Assembly (NCBI RefSeq): GCF_009730915.1
Contig: NC_052477.1
Coordinates: 28,468,420-28,532,419, forward strand
DNA from: Dioscorea cayenensis subsp. rotundata
Taxonomy: Eukaryota; Streptophyta; Magnoliopsida; Dioscoreales; Dioscoreaceae
Direction of reading: 5' to 3'
DNA length: 64,000 bases
Both the position numbers and the translations under genes were made by a program. This document shows, piece after piece, positions 24,743-38,710 of this stretch; positions within the stretch are counted from its first letter, which is position 1; every line of letters starts with the position of its first letter. The notes below the pieces were generated by a model. That model saw only the letters and a list, made by a program, of their open reading frames with translations. It was not told where the DNA came from and made no database searches.

Positions 24743-26790
24743 CTACTTTGGGCTGCTGCAACTCTGCTTCCTCTTCTTCTTGTTTTTCTTGCTTTGATTA
24801 GCCAATATAATTGATCCTACAAAGCCGAACTTCTTTCTCTTTGCAGAGGACTTCTTCTCGTGAGTCCTCGGGGGAGAAATGACATTCTTATTCAGAATTT
24901 GGCCGAGGGAAACCTTCAGCTTAACATTAGTATTCTCCTGAATTTCCAAGCCATGATCTTCAGGGCTCAACAACTTTCTGCTAAGTATTTGCCCCAATGT
25001 CATCACGCTCTTTGACCGTTCAGGCACGAGCAAACTCAAACCATTCACGTCAAGCATTCGGGAGTCTCTTCGATGATGAACTGGTCCTGCATTCTTGAAT
25101 TTGGTGGAATTAGGAAGAGACCGCCGTTTCTGGCCATGCTCTGACCTCCACTTCCTCAGAGCTTCTTCAACTGCTAACTTTCCCATGTTTGCAGCTTCTA
25201 CTCTCTTTAGGGCCTCCTCTAGAACTTTCCGACTGGTTTTCACTTCCTTCTTCGCTTCCTCCACCCTGAGTAGCAACTCCTGCTTTGACTGATTTGCTTC
25301 TTCTACTTTAAGCATAGCTGCTTCGATTTTCTTCTTTGATGCTACTTCAGCCTCTTCGGCTTTACGTGTCAGAATGATGTACTCTTCAATCGGGAGCGTC
25401 ACTGCAGAGGAGTTCTGGAGATCTCCGCTCAAGTTATCACTGTTTGTCAGTGCTTTCATCTCCTCGAGTGCAGAGGCTTCAGCAGCTCGGGCTGCTTCCT
25501 CCATCTTTTTAGCTGCTAGCCACCTGACTTCAGCAGTCTTCATGCTAGCCTTTGCCTGCTCGATTTCAGAAGTAAGTTTCGAGACTTCAGATTTAGCAGC
25601 CTCAGCCATCTTCTTGAATTGCTCGGTCTCACAGTTCAATTCTTTGATCTTCCTTGAAATCTCAGACGGATCTAGAGACTGGTTACTTTCCGTATCTCTG
25701 ACTGCTTGAAGCTTCTGTGTTGTTAGGTTCAACTCTTCTTCCAAATTTGCAACCTCAGCAGTATTTGCAGCTAGTTTCTGCCGGGTCTTCTCAAGCATCG
25801 ACTTCTCCTTCTCTATTTTACTATTAAGCAATTCAATCGAAGATCGAATCCCAGCCAGATCACTAGTTGTCTTGCTCAAACTCACCTTTGCTAACTTCAA
25901 ATCCATTAAAATGGAACCTGGTGATTGCTTTGATACACCAGCATTCGACCCTATCACATCGACCCCGTCACCAGTATCTTTGGAAGAACATTCTTTCACT
26001 TGGGAAACAGTTTCACCATCGGAATCGAACTCTTGACTTTTGCTTGCTTCAGCAGCTTCTTTCTGTAATTTCAGCTTGAGTTCATCAACAATCTTTTTGG
26101 TCATTTCCAGCTCTTTTAAAACATCAAGAGTTTCCTTTTCCTTCATAATAAGATCCTTCTCAATTTGCGCAGCTTGTTCTTCGACTTTCATGGCATCAGC
26201 CTCATCAAATTGATCATGTTTCTAATCAAAATATATAAGTACATTCAGAAAAACAACTCCAAACAAGCATAGTCAAATAATTCAAATATTCTTATTAACA
26301 AACAATTACCATGGAACTGCAATTTCATACCCAAAAAACATCAGAAAAACAACATATTCACTCAAAATGTGAAGACATTATAAAACTAGGGCAACTACTG
26401 CATGCATAAAAAAATAGTCTTTTTTTCAAGAGTTCAAAGGTTAACCTAAAATCTCAAGAAACAATTTCCAAGAAACTGAACATCTACGCAGAATAGCATC
26501 ATAACAACAACAAATTCAGTCAAAAATTGAAGAAAACACTAGAAACCCCTAATTAGAAAGCTCAAAAATTTCAAGAAACAGCAACAAGTACAAACAAATA
26601 CTCTCAGGAGAGAAAAAGATTCTTGAGCTGCGACTTCCAGAGAGCGCTGCCACCGAATCGATCAACAGCCTCTTTCACTGACCTCGAACGGCGCCGAGGT
26701 GTCGATCTCCACCCGCCCCGCCGCCCAGTTAAGGTCTTTCGCCGCCACAGATTCCACGGAAGGGCCTAAACCTACTTCCATTGCGTCCAT
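24743..26790 (-). CDS. WEB/PMI2-family coiled-coil protein (chloroplast movement)
   Basis: PMI2/WEB2-family proteins are cytoplasmic coiled-coil proteins that support light-driven chloroplast movement; the role is by family. Exon 1 (ATG at 26790, to about 26602) encodes MDAMEVGLGPSVESVAAKDL, then VEIDTSAPFE, and after a frame change SVKEAVDRFGGSALWKSQLK, a family signature. Two single-base excesses (a G near 26690 and a T in the T run near 26620) break exon 1 here. Exon 2 (26221-24743) is open for about 490 codons: EEQAAQIEKDLIMKEKETLD, a helical coiled coil with MAEAAKSEVSKLTSEIEQAK and EVRWLAAKKMEEAARAAEAS, then a basic tail ending KKNKKKRKQSCSSPK. The C-terminal half keeps SMKTAEVRWLAAKKMEEA, typical of this family. 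The intron is 26222 to about 26601; the donor phase is not settled, because exon 1 needs correction. Which paralogue (PMI2, PMI15 or WEB1-like) is not decided. Confidence 0.83.
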
Positions 26791-26949
26791 TTGCTGTGAT
26801 TTCAGAGTTCGTCGACAATGTGGGCGGATTTGGCTAGGGTTTCGCAAGCTCGAGAAGAGGAAGTGGAGATGAAGAGTGTGAAATGAGAGGATTGGGCGAG
26901 AAGAGGGAAAGTAAATAAGAGTTGTAAATATTTGATTTCTTTTTGTGCT

Positions 26950-28060
26950 GGTAATAAATATCATCCGTTGATTGTGCATCCAGATCAGGACTTGTGAGAA
27001 TCAACGGTTGGATTGTGATCATTAGATACCCGTTGGCTGCTAGCTGAACGCGAATTACGAGGTGGAAAAGACCGTTGTGGTGCGTGGCGCTGTGAGATTT
27101 GATTGGTCGAAAATACCCCTTGAGAATGTAACTGTTGAACTTGGACCATAATTGGGCCTGGTTGAGAGCAAGCTGTGAACACGGCCCAAGCTCTATCAAT
27201 TTAGGGGCCCATTGATGTTAATTATCCCAATTAATCAGCTGTTAAGAACTTCTCTAATATTTATAATTAAAAATTTATTGATAGTTCTAAAAAATTGAGA
27301 AAAATTTGATTTACCTAATCCTAATTAAAACACAAACTAGAAATTTTAATAGTAAATAAAAATAAAACAAGATAAGACATTATGATTTTTTGAGTAAGTG
27401 ATTGAATTATCATAATTCATTACTAATAACAATTGTATAAGCTATTTGTGGACATTCTCCAAAAATACTACAAGGTATGTAACATAATCTAATTAGTTGT
27501 CTTATTTCATCTAGATATCTTATAATAACATATTATAATATATACACACTCATATATAAAAATCAGAATATATATAAAAAATAGGAAAAATATTAATAAT
27601 CTATATATATATATATATATATGATATTTTAAATATATCGTAATATATAAAAATAGGAAAAATATCAATAAATATATATATGATGATGATAACTAAAACT
27701 ATTTCAAATAAGTATATTTTTCTTGAATAAGCCTACCAAAACATGTAATTTGACTACCAAAAAATTTGTATTGGACTTGGATTAGGTATGGAATAAAATA
27801 AAATAAATTAATTTTTGAGAAATAAAATAAAATATTAAATGTTTCAAAACATATAAAAATAGGGAAAAATGTTAGTAAGCATATATATGATAACCCGACA
27901 TTTAAATAAGTTTATAAATATTATATTATATTATTTTAAAATTAATGTAATAATTACATGTAATAAATTATTTGAAATATGATTTCATTAATTACATACT
28001 ATTAGAAGGGTTGCATCTGCATATATATATACGTACACACACACTGTGATGGGTTATATA
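26950..28060. other. Intergenic, very AT-rich
   Basis: Upstream of the PMI2-like gene. About 26985-27200 is moderately GC-rich and may hold its promoter. From 27200 on the sequence is extremely AT-rich, with (TA)n at about 27602-27621 and repeated phrases such as ATAAAAATAGGAAAAATAT. No gene is seen. Confidence 0.45.
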
Positions 28061-28355
28061 TGTTGAAGCATGATTGAAGGTACGGTGACACCCAGCTTGT
28101 CAGGCATGAATCGCATAAGAGCATGGTATCGTGTATGGACACTCGTTCATGTACAAGGATGGGTACGTATGTGTTAGATGTGTACTAGGTGTATGAGTTA
28201 AATCCGTAGAAGGAGTGTTGAAAAAGTGTTTATGTACGGTGAGCATCGACTACTCTATACTGCTCTGTATATGTTTGTGCCCGGCCAATGAGGGTTGACA
28301 GGTAATCTTAGAATGACCAATAGCTATGGTCATTCTCGTTCCGCCCAATGGGCAT
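28061..28355 (+). repeat. Copia 5' LTR, left piece
   Basis: Starts TGTTGAAGCATGATTGAAGG and aligns with 38711 to about 39000 of the 3' LTR through GGTATCG, GTTAAATCC, GTGCCCGGCCAAT and CGCCCAATGGG. It stops at about 28353, where the inserted element begins. Confidence 0.8.
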
Positions 28356-31300
28356 CATCACACCCACCCCTTCTCATCGAGGTAAATGAGCACCCATCGC
28401 TAAAAATCTTTTAACTGGAAACCCTGATACCTCTCAAACCAAAATCTGACTTACAAATTACAATTTATAACTTTACACCAACTCATGGGATTCAAATACA
28501 TAAATACAACAAATATAATAACTCAAATTTGTCAGGTACAACCGCTACAAGATCACGATACCAACAAATATAAAGAAAAGTATGGGACCCACTGGCAGTT
28601 TTTGGACTTAACCCACTAGCTCGTAAACTTGAACAGGCAATCTAGGGTCTTGCTCCCTCAGCTAGCAGCATTCGAGTTGGTCCAGAGGTGGCTTTAATAA
28701 TTTCAAATACCAAATACAGAGATATAAAATATATAAATACCAACTTCTCAAATAATTTTTCCAACTTTTCCAAAAATACATAATTCTAGCAAAATGCATT
28801 TTTAAAGAACTTTTGAAACATAAATTCATCACAAATCAATATCAAATCAATTTTCTGCAGAGAAAATCCAAATTGTCGTGAGACGATCGCTCCTCCCGAG
28901 CGACAAACTGGGCTTCCTTCTCATCACAACAAAACTAACAGTTAATATAAAAATCCAGATCTCAATTCCACAGCCTGGAAAACTCTCACCTCTAGCCTGC
29001 CGCCGCTGACTGCGGAGCCGCCAAGCCGCCTTCACCACCTGACGTTGGCCCACCACATCTGCAGGTGGTGGTAGCGCTGGATCCCTCGGCACGACATCAT
29101 CCAACTGGCACGACTCACGCCTCCCACCTCCCGATCCTGGACAAATCAACACGAGCCCACCACGCCACCTCTAAAAGTAGCGGCCCGCGCGTGGGACCTA
29201 CACAATAGTCGAAGCCTAGCCCGCCGTACACCATCCAAACCAACATGCAAATGTGGCAATAATACAATCTGTAGCAAATCACATCACACGGTCGTCTTAT
29301 CCAGGACAAGCATTCGCTATCACTGGAAAACAAACATCATTTCCACAAGAAGCCAATGTCAAAAGTATAACAGTACGCTAAAACCAATAAAATCCAGATC
29401 CACGACACCATTCCTATTCCAGGAATGAGAAACCAATTCCACTAAATGTGTTGGTAAAACATTTTAAAATGCTCACATTGATTTCACAAATCATTCCAAA
29501 TCAAAGCATATATAACCATAGAAATAAATACATGAATCGAATAATTGAATCACATATACATGTATTTTCACTCATTCACAACACTGATATACATTATAAT
29601 GGGTAGAAAACCGATGTATCAATACGATCGTGAACATCACAAGAAGTAAATATACGATATACCCTCAACATTATACGCTAATTGAAAAAAGAAATACTTA
29701 AACAATTATTTTCAAAATACTTAGCCATTAAATAATTATTTCAAAATATTAATAATTAATCAATTATTTAAAATATAGGCCACTACTAACTACCTTGTCC
29801 TGGGTTCTTCCCTTGCACTGAAACCCTCCTAAGATCAATAACACGCCTAATAATAATATAATAAAAATAAATATCACATTTAAACCCAAAATAAAATACA
29901 ACAAACAACAACAGACTCTCTATTGGGCTTCACTCACTCAATCGGTTAAAACCCGCCAGACTTTATATCCAACCTGGCTTTCAATCGCATTTAAACCAAC
30001 TCAATTTAGTCAAACACGCTAATAATCAACCAATCTCAATTCCATCAACCAAGCTCACAATTGCACTGTAACCAAACTCAATCAAATTGAACCAGCTTCT
30101 GAACCAACTCACTTATTGAAACCATTGAACCAACTTGGTTCAGCCCAAACCCTTTAGCCCAAATCAACTAACCCAAACCTAAATTACTCAACTTGATTTG
30201 ATCAAGCCCAACTTAACCAAATCAATTCAACTCAACCAAATCATTTCTAATTGGTTTGATCCACTAAATCAATTGGTTAAACCCAATAAATTCAAACCAT
30301 CTTCATTAAAACCTTTAATCATCATCATCATCAACTTAATTAATCAACCGAACCCTAATCTCGGGCACAAGAATTGTTACAAGAATTCCTAAGTAACCCT
30401 CATCTCCATTTCAAGCGATTTTCAACTCGAATATGTCAAAACAATTTTATACACTCATCATCTACAATAATTAAACAGTGCTTTTTCAACCCAAATAAAT
30501 CATTTTTCTTCATCAAATCCAATTAATACACACACACATACATCTAAGTATACCATTAAATAAATCACAATACTTTCAAACAATATCATCCTATTCTCCT
30601 CCACGTTACAAAGCTCCATCACTCCCATTTTTTTTTTCTTTCTTTTCTTTTTTTTTAACTCATCGTTTCATGTAGAGTAGAAAGAAACGGTATGAGACGA
30701 GCAAGGTAACACTCAAGAGTCTAGATTTTTTCATAATGAAGTTTTCATAAAAATTACATTTAGTCCCTCAAAACTTAACTTTACAAGTCAGTCCCTGCAA
30801 AACTCCACAAATGGTCCCTGAATTATGAAATAGTATTCTCAAAAGGTCCTTGAAACTATCAAATGGTCCGAAGTATAACAATATTTCAAAAGGTCCCTAC
30901 CGCTCTTACCTTTCAGTCCTTGGTTTCCGTAATATTTTATATCAACTTTTTCTATTACTCTTTAACCCAAAATCTTTAAAAACTTTTACACTTAAGTCCT
31001 TGTTCCGTCCACTTTCGTTTCTCAACAAGATTACTCAGTAGAAAATTTTACCGCAATCGTAGTAATTCTAATATATTTTCCAACAGATACGTAGCGTCTG
31101 GTAATATAATCCTTTCCTCTAAGAAAATTTCCCTCCCTGAATTTCTAAGATGATAAATATGATATCGTTTCCACTTGCTCCAACTGCCTTGTTCCAAATC
31201 TGCTCAACAATAATAACAATGTTGTCCTATGTCCAAGTATCTCATTTATGATCAAAGTGAACTGATCTCTTTATATAATGTGTTATACACTGATACAACA

Positions 31301-34300
31301 CCTTCCCATGTACACCGCTCTCACTCCAAAACTCATACAATAAAATAATCTTGTATTTTCCACAATCCAAGAGAAAAGCAACTTATTCCCAAGTAGAAAT
31401 ACATCATACCGAGGATACATTGTGTAGAATACAAACATCTCAAGCACACAAACGATAATAAAAAATATGTATCATTCTACTATTCACGTCCTCATACGCT
31501 TCAACCATCCTGTTTTGTCATGCAACAACTTTCCTGCCCATCGCTTCAACCGGCAAGACCATATAGTTAAGACCCATGGCATCATCATACGCAACAAGAA
31601 ACCCTCGTGAACCCATACCTCCTTCCCTACCTGCATACGACCTCTCGCCTGAAGAACGCTCCAATAGATATTCCTCAGCCCTACAACTATATAGGCCAAA
31701 ATCCCGTATCCATGGTTACCACATAACGAGTCTGCTGACATAAACACTGTCCATTGTTTCTGTTTGGTTACTGTCAGCAATAATGTAACTGGGAAGATGC
31801 CGAGGCAACAAAGAGTAGCCAGAGTGGCACTGGAGAAGCATTAAGGGGTTTCATCTCTTCTTCCTCATTCGCTCCTCCTCCTCTCTCCTTCTCCGCTCCT
31901 CCACCTTCTCCTGTTTTTCTTCCCTCTCTTCTTGTCGCCTTCTTCCAGAAATATCTTCTACTCTTTCTCTATTATACTGGAGGAGGTCTCGTCCCTACAC
32001 TGCCCAAACTGTTCCATTATTAAACCTAAGACACTCAAAATTCCATCGATGAAAAATGGAAGTCCCGATTTCTCCTCTATTTAAACACAATTAAACTACA
32101 CTTAGAGAGCCGGCCATAATTCATCCAAAGTCCGGACAAATCAAACCTCAATCAATGTCACATCATAACACACCTTTTAAGAATCAATGTAGTGCGATAA
32201 AGATGACCTGGGTTACCTCACGGCTAATCTCCATATTTTAAGCATGTACGTCTAGTATCTTTCAAATCAAACTAACAATGTGCCGTAACAAAGAGAATGC
32301 CAAATACCCTTCGCAACTTTTGTTAACTTATTTTCGATAAAACCAATTCCAATAAATATCTCAACCCGTGATCGATCACAGCATCGCCCAACCTCTCGGC
32401 CACGAAATGTCAAAAACCTACTACCAACCTTATTCCTGGCTACGCAACTTAGGTTTTAACCGCATCGAGACTCTTAATACTTTACTGGCCCTTAACTTTC
32501 TGCTCAATCCCTACAAACCCCAAGTTCAGACGACTCTCACTTAGGCTTCGATCACAACCCGACATTTTAAAGAACTTTAAACATAAATTCATCACAAATC
32601 AATATCAAATCAATTTTCTAAGAATCCAAATTGTTGCGGAGAGATCGCCTCCTAAGAGCTACAAATGGCTTCGCCTCATCACAACCCAAATAACAAGTAA
32701 TATAAAAATCCATTCTCAATTCCAATACCAAAATTTCCCCACTTAGCCGGTCATGATTAGACTGGAGCCGCCAAGGTCTTCATAACTCGACAAGCTGGGC
32801 CCCACCTATCCTGCCACCCCATCCCGACGATATCTATTAGATCGATGATTACAGAGGCCTGCCCCACCAATACCATCCAAACCAACATGAGAATGTAGAT
32901 AATACAATCAGATAAATCACATCATATGGTCCTTATCCAGACAAGCATTCACATCAAGAAAATAAACATCATTTCCACAAGCCAATGTCAAAAGTATAAC
33001 AACGGATAAACCAATAAAATCCAGATCCATATATCATTCCTATTCCGTGAATGAAACCAATTCCACAAATATTGAGTTGAAACATTTTAAAACGCTACTT
33101 TAATCAAAGCATATATAACTATAGAAATAAATACAATAATTCAATAATTAAATCACATATACATGTATTTTCACTATTCACAAATACATATAATTATACT
33201 AAAACTCGATGTAATTACGATTGTCGTGAACATCAATGAAGAATATAATGTGATACTTAACATTATAATAATTAAACACTATAAAAAGAATACTTAAACA
33301 ATTATTTTCAAAATACTACCATTAAATAATTATTTCAAAATAATAATAATTAATCAATTATTTAAAATAATAGCCACTACCAACTCACCGTGTCCCTGGC
33401 CTTCCTCTGACCAAACTCCCTCCCAAGATCAATAACACCTAATGTTAATAATATAATAAAAATAAATATCACATTTAAAACCCAAAATAAAATACAAAAA
33501 CAATAGACTTCTATCGCTCCACTCACTCCAATCGGTTAAACCCGACCTTGCATTATCCAATCTGGCTTCAATTGCACTTAAACCAACTCAATTTAGACTA
33601 AAACACAGCTAAACCAATCTGAACCAATCTCAATTCCATCGAACCAAGCTCAATTGCACTCAACCAAAGTTCTTTTAATCAAGACCTAACCAAACTCAAT
33701 CAAACTCGAACCAGCTGAACCACTCAATTCTTATTCAAAATCCATCGGGAACCAACTCCTTGGCTCAGCCCAAAACCCTAGCCCAAATCAACTGAACCTC
33801 AAAACCTAAACCATTCCCCAACTTGGATTTGACTCGGCCCCAACTTAACCAAATCAATTCAAACTCAACCAAATCATTCTCAACTCGTATTGATCCAACC
33901 AAGCTCCACCAATTTGGTTAAACCCAACAAATCAATTCAACCATCTTCATTAACACCTTTAATCATCATCATCATCACTGTCATCAACTTAATTAATCAA
34001 ACCAAACCCTAATCGGTGCTACAGTGCAATTGCTACAGTGATTCCGGCACCTCATCTCCATTCTCTGCTGATTTTCAACTCGAATACAAGGTCGTTTTCA
34101 AAACAATTTACACACTCATCATCTCACAATAATTAAAACATGCTCAACCTCAAATAATAACTTCATTTTTCTTCATCAAATCCACCAAATACACACACAT
34201 ACATACATAACAAGATAACCCATCAAATATTTCATCACAATACTTACTAAACAATACTTCATCCGTATTCTCCCTCCATCAAGCACAAAGTGTTCTCCAT

Positions 34301-34753
34301 CACTCCCATCTTTCTTTCATAACTCACGGTCTACTGTAGCAGGAAGAGAATGAGAATGGTATGACGGAAGTAAGATGGAACACTCAAGAGTCTAGTATTT
34401 TCTCACAACGAGTTTCTGCAGCCAAAATTTACATTTAGTCCCTCAAACTTAACTTACATGTCAGTCCCTGCATCATCACAAATGGTCCCTTGGAATTAAG
34501 GAAATAGTATTCTCAAAAGGTCCTTGAAACTACAAAATGGTCCCGAAGTATAACACAATATTTCAAAAAGGTCCCTACCGCCTTACCTTTCAGTTCTTGG
34601 TTTCAAAATATTTTTATATCAACTTTTCTATTACTCTTTAACCCAAAATCTTTAAAACTTTTACACTTAAGTCCTTGTTCGTTCTACTTTGGGGTTTCAA
34701 CAAGACTACTCAGAAAATTTATCAGAATCGGTAATACCTCAATATATTTTCCA
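28356..34753 (-). mobile_element. Non-coding LTR element (LARD-like) inserted in the copia 5' LTR
   Basis: Long direct repeats at 28356-31082 (about 2.7 kb) and 32551-34753 (about 2.2 kb) enclose only 1.5 kb (31083-32550). The repeats share long text: CATAAATTCATCACAAATCA, a (TAAT)-rich block, runs of ACCAACTCAATTTAG-type sequence, AAAAGGTCCTTGAAACTA and AATATATTTTCCA at the end. The right copy lacks about 430 bp present at 28360-28790. The left edge (CATCACACCC) and the LTR end GGGTTGTGA near 32551 recall gypsy-type LTR ends read on the minus strand. No gag or pol domain can be read, so it was probably mobilised in trans. The exact termini and target duplication are uncertain. The two copies differ by dense small indels. 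Confidence 0.65.
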
Positions 34754-34765
34754 ATGTATATGTGA

Positions 34766-34972
34766 AAAGGCTCAGGATTACGTATTCAGGCTTTTTGTCT
34801 GGAAATTACGCTTTAGAAGATAAAAAGGTGTGAGACCGAATGTTGGTTGGTTGATGCAACATCTTGAAAATTCCTCTCCCACTATCTATTTTACAAGTTT
34901 GTTACATTAGTTTTCATCGCTTCTTTAGAGGCATTTGTACAAACACTAGAATATTCTTCATCTTGACTTACA
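34766..34972 (+). repeat. Copia 5' LTR, right piece
   Basis: Aligns with about 39010-39233 of the 3' LTR: GTCTGGAAATTACGC, AATGTTGGTTGGTTGATGCA, TTTTACAAGTTTGTTACATT. It ends TTACA at 34972, after which gag begins at 34993. Confidence 0.78.
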
Positions 34973-34992
34973 ATCGCAGCGTAGCCTCCGAT

Positions 34993-37900
34993 ATGGCAGC
35001 CAACAACAATCCAGCTGATACCTCGCAACTTCCTCTGATCGTGGCTTGGGACACGACTATAGAGGCGGAGTCTTGATGAAGACGTGTGTCTGGTCTCAAG
35101 AATTATGGGACCTTGTAAGTATTGAGACTAAAGATGGCTAACCGACAGTGGAATAAGAAGAAAGATGCCAACTAGTTGAGCATCATTCACAGCCGATTTG
35201 TTTTCGATCAATGAGGCAAAGTCTGGCCCAAATGTGATGATTCAAAATAATATCATGGAGCACCAAGATGCATGGCATCGGTAGGAAGCAGTCCTTAGGC
35301 AAAACTTGAGACCATTCAGATTATTGCTCGAGGAGGGTGTCCATCGTGAATCAAACCGCGGACTAGGATACAAGCTTAGGCAAGAGAGGCGGGCTAAAGG
35401 GAGTCCTGCATCCAAAGTTCGACTTTGTCGTAGCTGAATAGAAGAGATGAAGGACATACAACACTCACAATGGATGAGTTAAGCTGGTCACTATAAGCTC
35501 ATGGAACTCGAGTGAATCGGTGGAGTAAAGGTCGAGAAAGAGCATTACACGCTAAGTGGTGAGGCCATCGTTTCCTCTTATAACAAAGGGCAACCTCTAG
35601 TTCGGGAAATACATTGGAGAGAGGTCGTAGACCATTTGTTCAAGTAGGGAAGAGGTAGAGCTGGTCGTGGTAGGGCTTTTGAAACAAAAGCAATGTTCAA
35701 GGCTTACTGCAAGAAGTTCTACATGTGAAGGTCATAAGGTCATGAGAGAAGCAACCTGAGAGGGAGTACTCCTATCAATAAGAAAAGGAGGCCAATAATT
35801 TATTCATGGCTAGTAAGCACTGTAAGAAGCAAGAATTTTGGTCCGGCTTTGTCGATTCCGACGTTTGAATCACATGACCGAGATAGCTTGTTTAGTTATT
35901 CGATGAATCACGTATGGTAAGCGTTAGGGGTAATGGAAAAGAAATGTTGGTGCATGGAGTGGGTACTGTAAGCATTAACACTCAAGGTGGAGAGCAAAAG
36001 CAACTTCAGGGTGTCCAATTCGTTCCAGGTTTGGCTCACAATTTACTTAGTGTTGGACAATTACTCACTAAGGGTTATACTGTAGTATTTAACCATGATG
36101 AATGTATCATTGGTCATAATAAAAATAGAAATCATGTTATCATAATTCAAAGGACAAGAAACAATATGTTTCCTTTGAATGTTGCAAGTATTGAAAGTTA
36201 AATGTGTCAGAATGCCGCATAAGCTATAATCGGTGGCACATTCACCTGACACCTAAACCATGTATGACGAACTCATGGGTTTAGAAAAGGATGGCATTTG
36301 CTTTACCAATGCTAAAGCAAGATAGTGATTAGTGAGGAGGCTGCCAATACACCAAGAAACAACTTCTGAGTGGCTCCTAAGAGCAAAGTCTAGCCTTCAA
36401 TCGGTATATGGACCTATGTGGTCCCATGAGTGTAAACTCTTTAGGTGATAATTAAGTATTTCTATTTAATTGTTGATGACTATAGTGTGGTATGGGTATA
36501 TTTTCTAAAAGGTGGATGGGGCTAGATGGCGCGAAGCTTGCTCAAAAATGGGCATTTTCTAGTGAAATTCTGGGGAGAAGCTGTATCAACGACAGTGTAC
36601 TTGATCAATCGTGTCCCTACTGCATCAGAAAAACAAGACTTCTATAAGGCTCTACATGGTCAAACCATCCGTAAGTCACCTTTAAGGTGTTTAGGCATTG
36701 CATTTGCACTCATTTCTACTATAAGCTTTTCACAAACTTGATGAGAAGTTAGAAAAGTGTGTGTTCATTGGGTATACATTAGAATCAAAAGCTTATAAAT
36801 TATATAACCCGGCCTTGCAAGGTTATAGTGGTAGGGATGTGGTGTTTCATGATCAGGGTGAGCGGGATGCTTATATGGGAAGGAGCTAGTGGTCGAGTTC
36901 ATGATGATCAAGAGTCCAAGATGTTCTACATGATACTAAAAATGCCGGAATGCAAGAAGTCAGGAAAGTTCAGCCATTTGGGACCAACCTCGGTAACGAG
37001 AGAATGTTGGTTGCGCCCACCGACCTGGCCGCCACCCAGGGAACACTGTGCTACTTGTCGACATCTACAAAACATGACTTTTGCATTGAAAATATAGTTG
37101 ACCCAATTGAGTACAAGGAAGCAGTCAAGTTCAAGGTATGGCAAGAGGCCATGGATGCTGAAATTAATGCAATTAAGAACAATGATACATGGAGTTAAGT
37201 GTGTGAGTTACCAAATGGGAAGATAGCAGTGGGCTTTAAGGGATCTTTCAAGACCAAGGCAGGAATGCAAAAAGGGCAAAATAGTAAAAGCTTAAAGCAA
37301 GAGTTGTGGCAAAAGGATATCTCAACAAAGAAAATAGGCTACAAGATGAGGTTGTTTTCACCGTTGGCTCACTGAGATCGCGAGGCTTATACTCGGTCTC
37401 GCTTGCTCATTCTGTGTGATGGTGAAAATGTTTCATTTTGGTGTTAAATCATCTTTCTTGCCTGGAGAGAAATTTCACAAAGAGGTGTTTGCTAATAATC
37501 CAGTATGGGTATGAGATTGAAGGAGTAGAACACATGGTCTATAAGTTAAAGAAGGCACTTTTATGGGCTGGAAGGAGGCACCCAAGGCATGGTATTTCAA
37601 AATTGATCAACACTTCAAGGAAGAGTGGATTCAACAGAGTGAGAGTGAGCATACCTCTATAGTAATTAAGGAAAGAAACGGAGAAGTTCTTGATCAATCT
37701 CTATGTTAATGACATCTTGTATACCGCCAGCCTTCTTCTTCCACTCTACTCGAAGAATTCAAGAAAGAGAAACGATGGGAACCCTCAAGATGACCGATTT
37801 AGATGTTTAGGAAAGAGATGAGCGGCTTCCTAGGATCGAAGCACGACAAGGTTCAAGTGGCATATTCATTAGTCAAAGAAAAGGCTAGCAAGACTCAGTC

Positions 37901-38700
37901 AAGTTTATGTAGCACGGACCAGCTGCAAACCCGTGAATGCATCGAATGTCGGGTCAGTGGAAACGTAAACACATTCCAGTATAAGGTGATGGCTGAAGAA
38001 TTTATAGATCCAAGTTTGTTTTAGGAGTTTCGATTGGGAAATTACTTTATTGCTACCATCACACACAAGGCCAAACATCGCCTGAATTATCTCATCAAGG
38101 TTCAATGAGTAAAACCCAAGAGAAATTCAATTCGGGCAGTGCTTAAACGAGTCGTAAAGGTACTCTCTGCGGTAGGAACCAAGGGATGTCGGCCTTTGCA
38201 TTCACTGGAGATGAGGACGTTCTAGTGCTCGACAACAACTGGGAGTGGTCTAGAACCCGATCGGCAAGAGCACTACATAAAGCTGTTGTCAAGCGACCGG
38301 GCTCGAGTGTCAGGTCTCATTGGGATCGAAGAAGCGTGGAGATCGCGTGGCCCCATCAACCGCATGCCGAGCACATTGCTTGCTACCGTCACGCAGCCTA
38401 CCAAAATTGTTTCGGATTAGTAAGAGTCATGCAAGAATGTGGGTGAGTGTGACAAAGTATTAGCGCAACTTATGCGAAAGGAGCAACGTATCAACAACTG
38501 CCATCAGCAGAACTTCTTCACACCATGGGAGGACAAAGCACGAGATGGAGGGTTTCATTTCATCCCAAACCCAGTAAACGAAGTGTTGATCTTATCGATC
38601 CATCACACGCACGTACGCAGAAGCTCGCGACATGTTTACCTAGCCTCGCCTGCGGAGAAGCATCCGAAGCGACGAGGGAAGCATGCCTCGATCGTGCACT
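34993..38700 (+). pseudogene. Copia gag-pol remnant, multiply frameshifted
   Basis: Readable pieces in order are as follows. The gag start is at 34993, and a zinc-knuckle remnant (YCKKF...GH) lies near 35700. The protease region at 35914-36201 has GVQFVPGLAHNLLSVGQLLT. A GAG-pre-integrase trace lies near 36230-36300. Integrase core traces (NSLGD, DDYSVVWVYFL) lie near 36430-36520, and the integrase C-side at 36526-36660 has GEAVSTTVYLINRVPTASEK. Reverse transcriptase starts at about 37100 with EAMDAEINAIKNNDTW and PNGKIAVGFK, continues with FHFGVKSSFL near 37440, and has YVNDILYT near 37705 where YVDD is usual. Traces of the LTR-proximal RNase H linker follow near 37990-38110. Stops and frame changes occur every 50-100 codons and parts of integrase are missing. 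Old copy or badly resolved sequence. Confidence 0.8.
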
Positions 38701-38710
38701 TCAATCAGAG

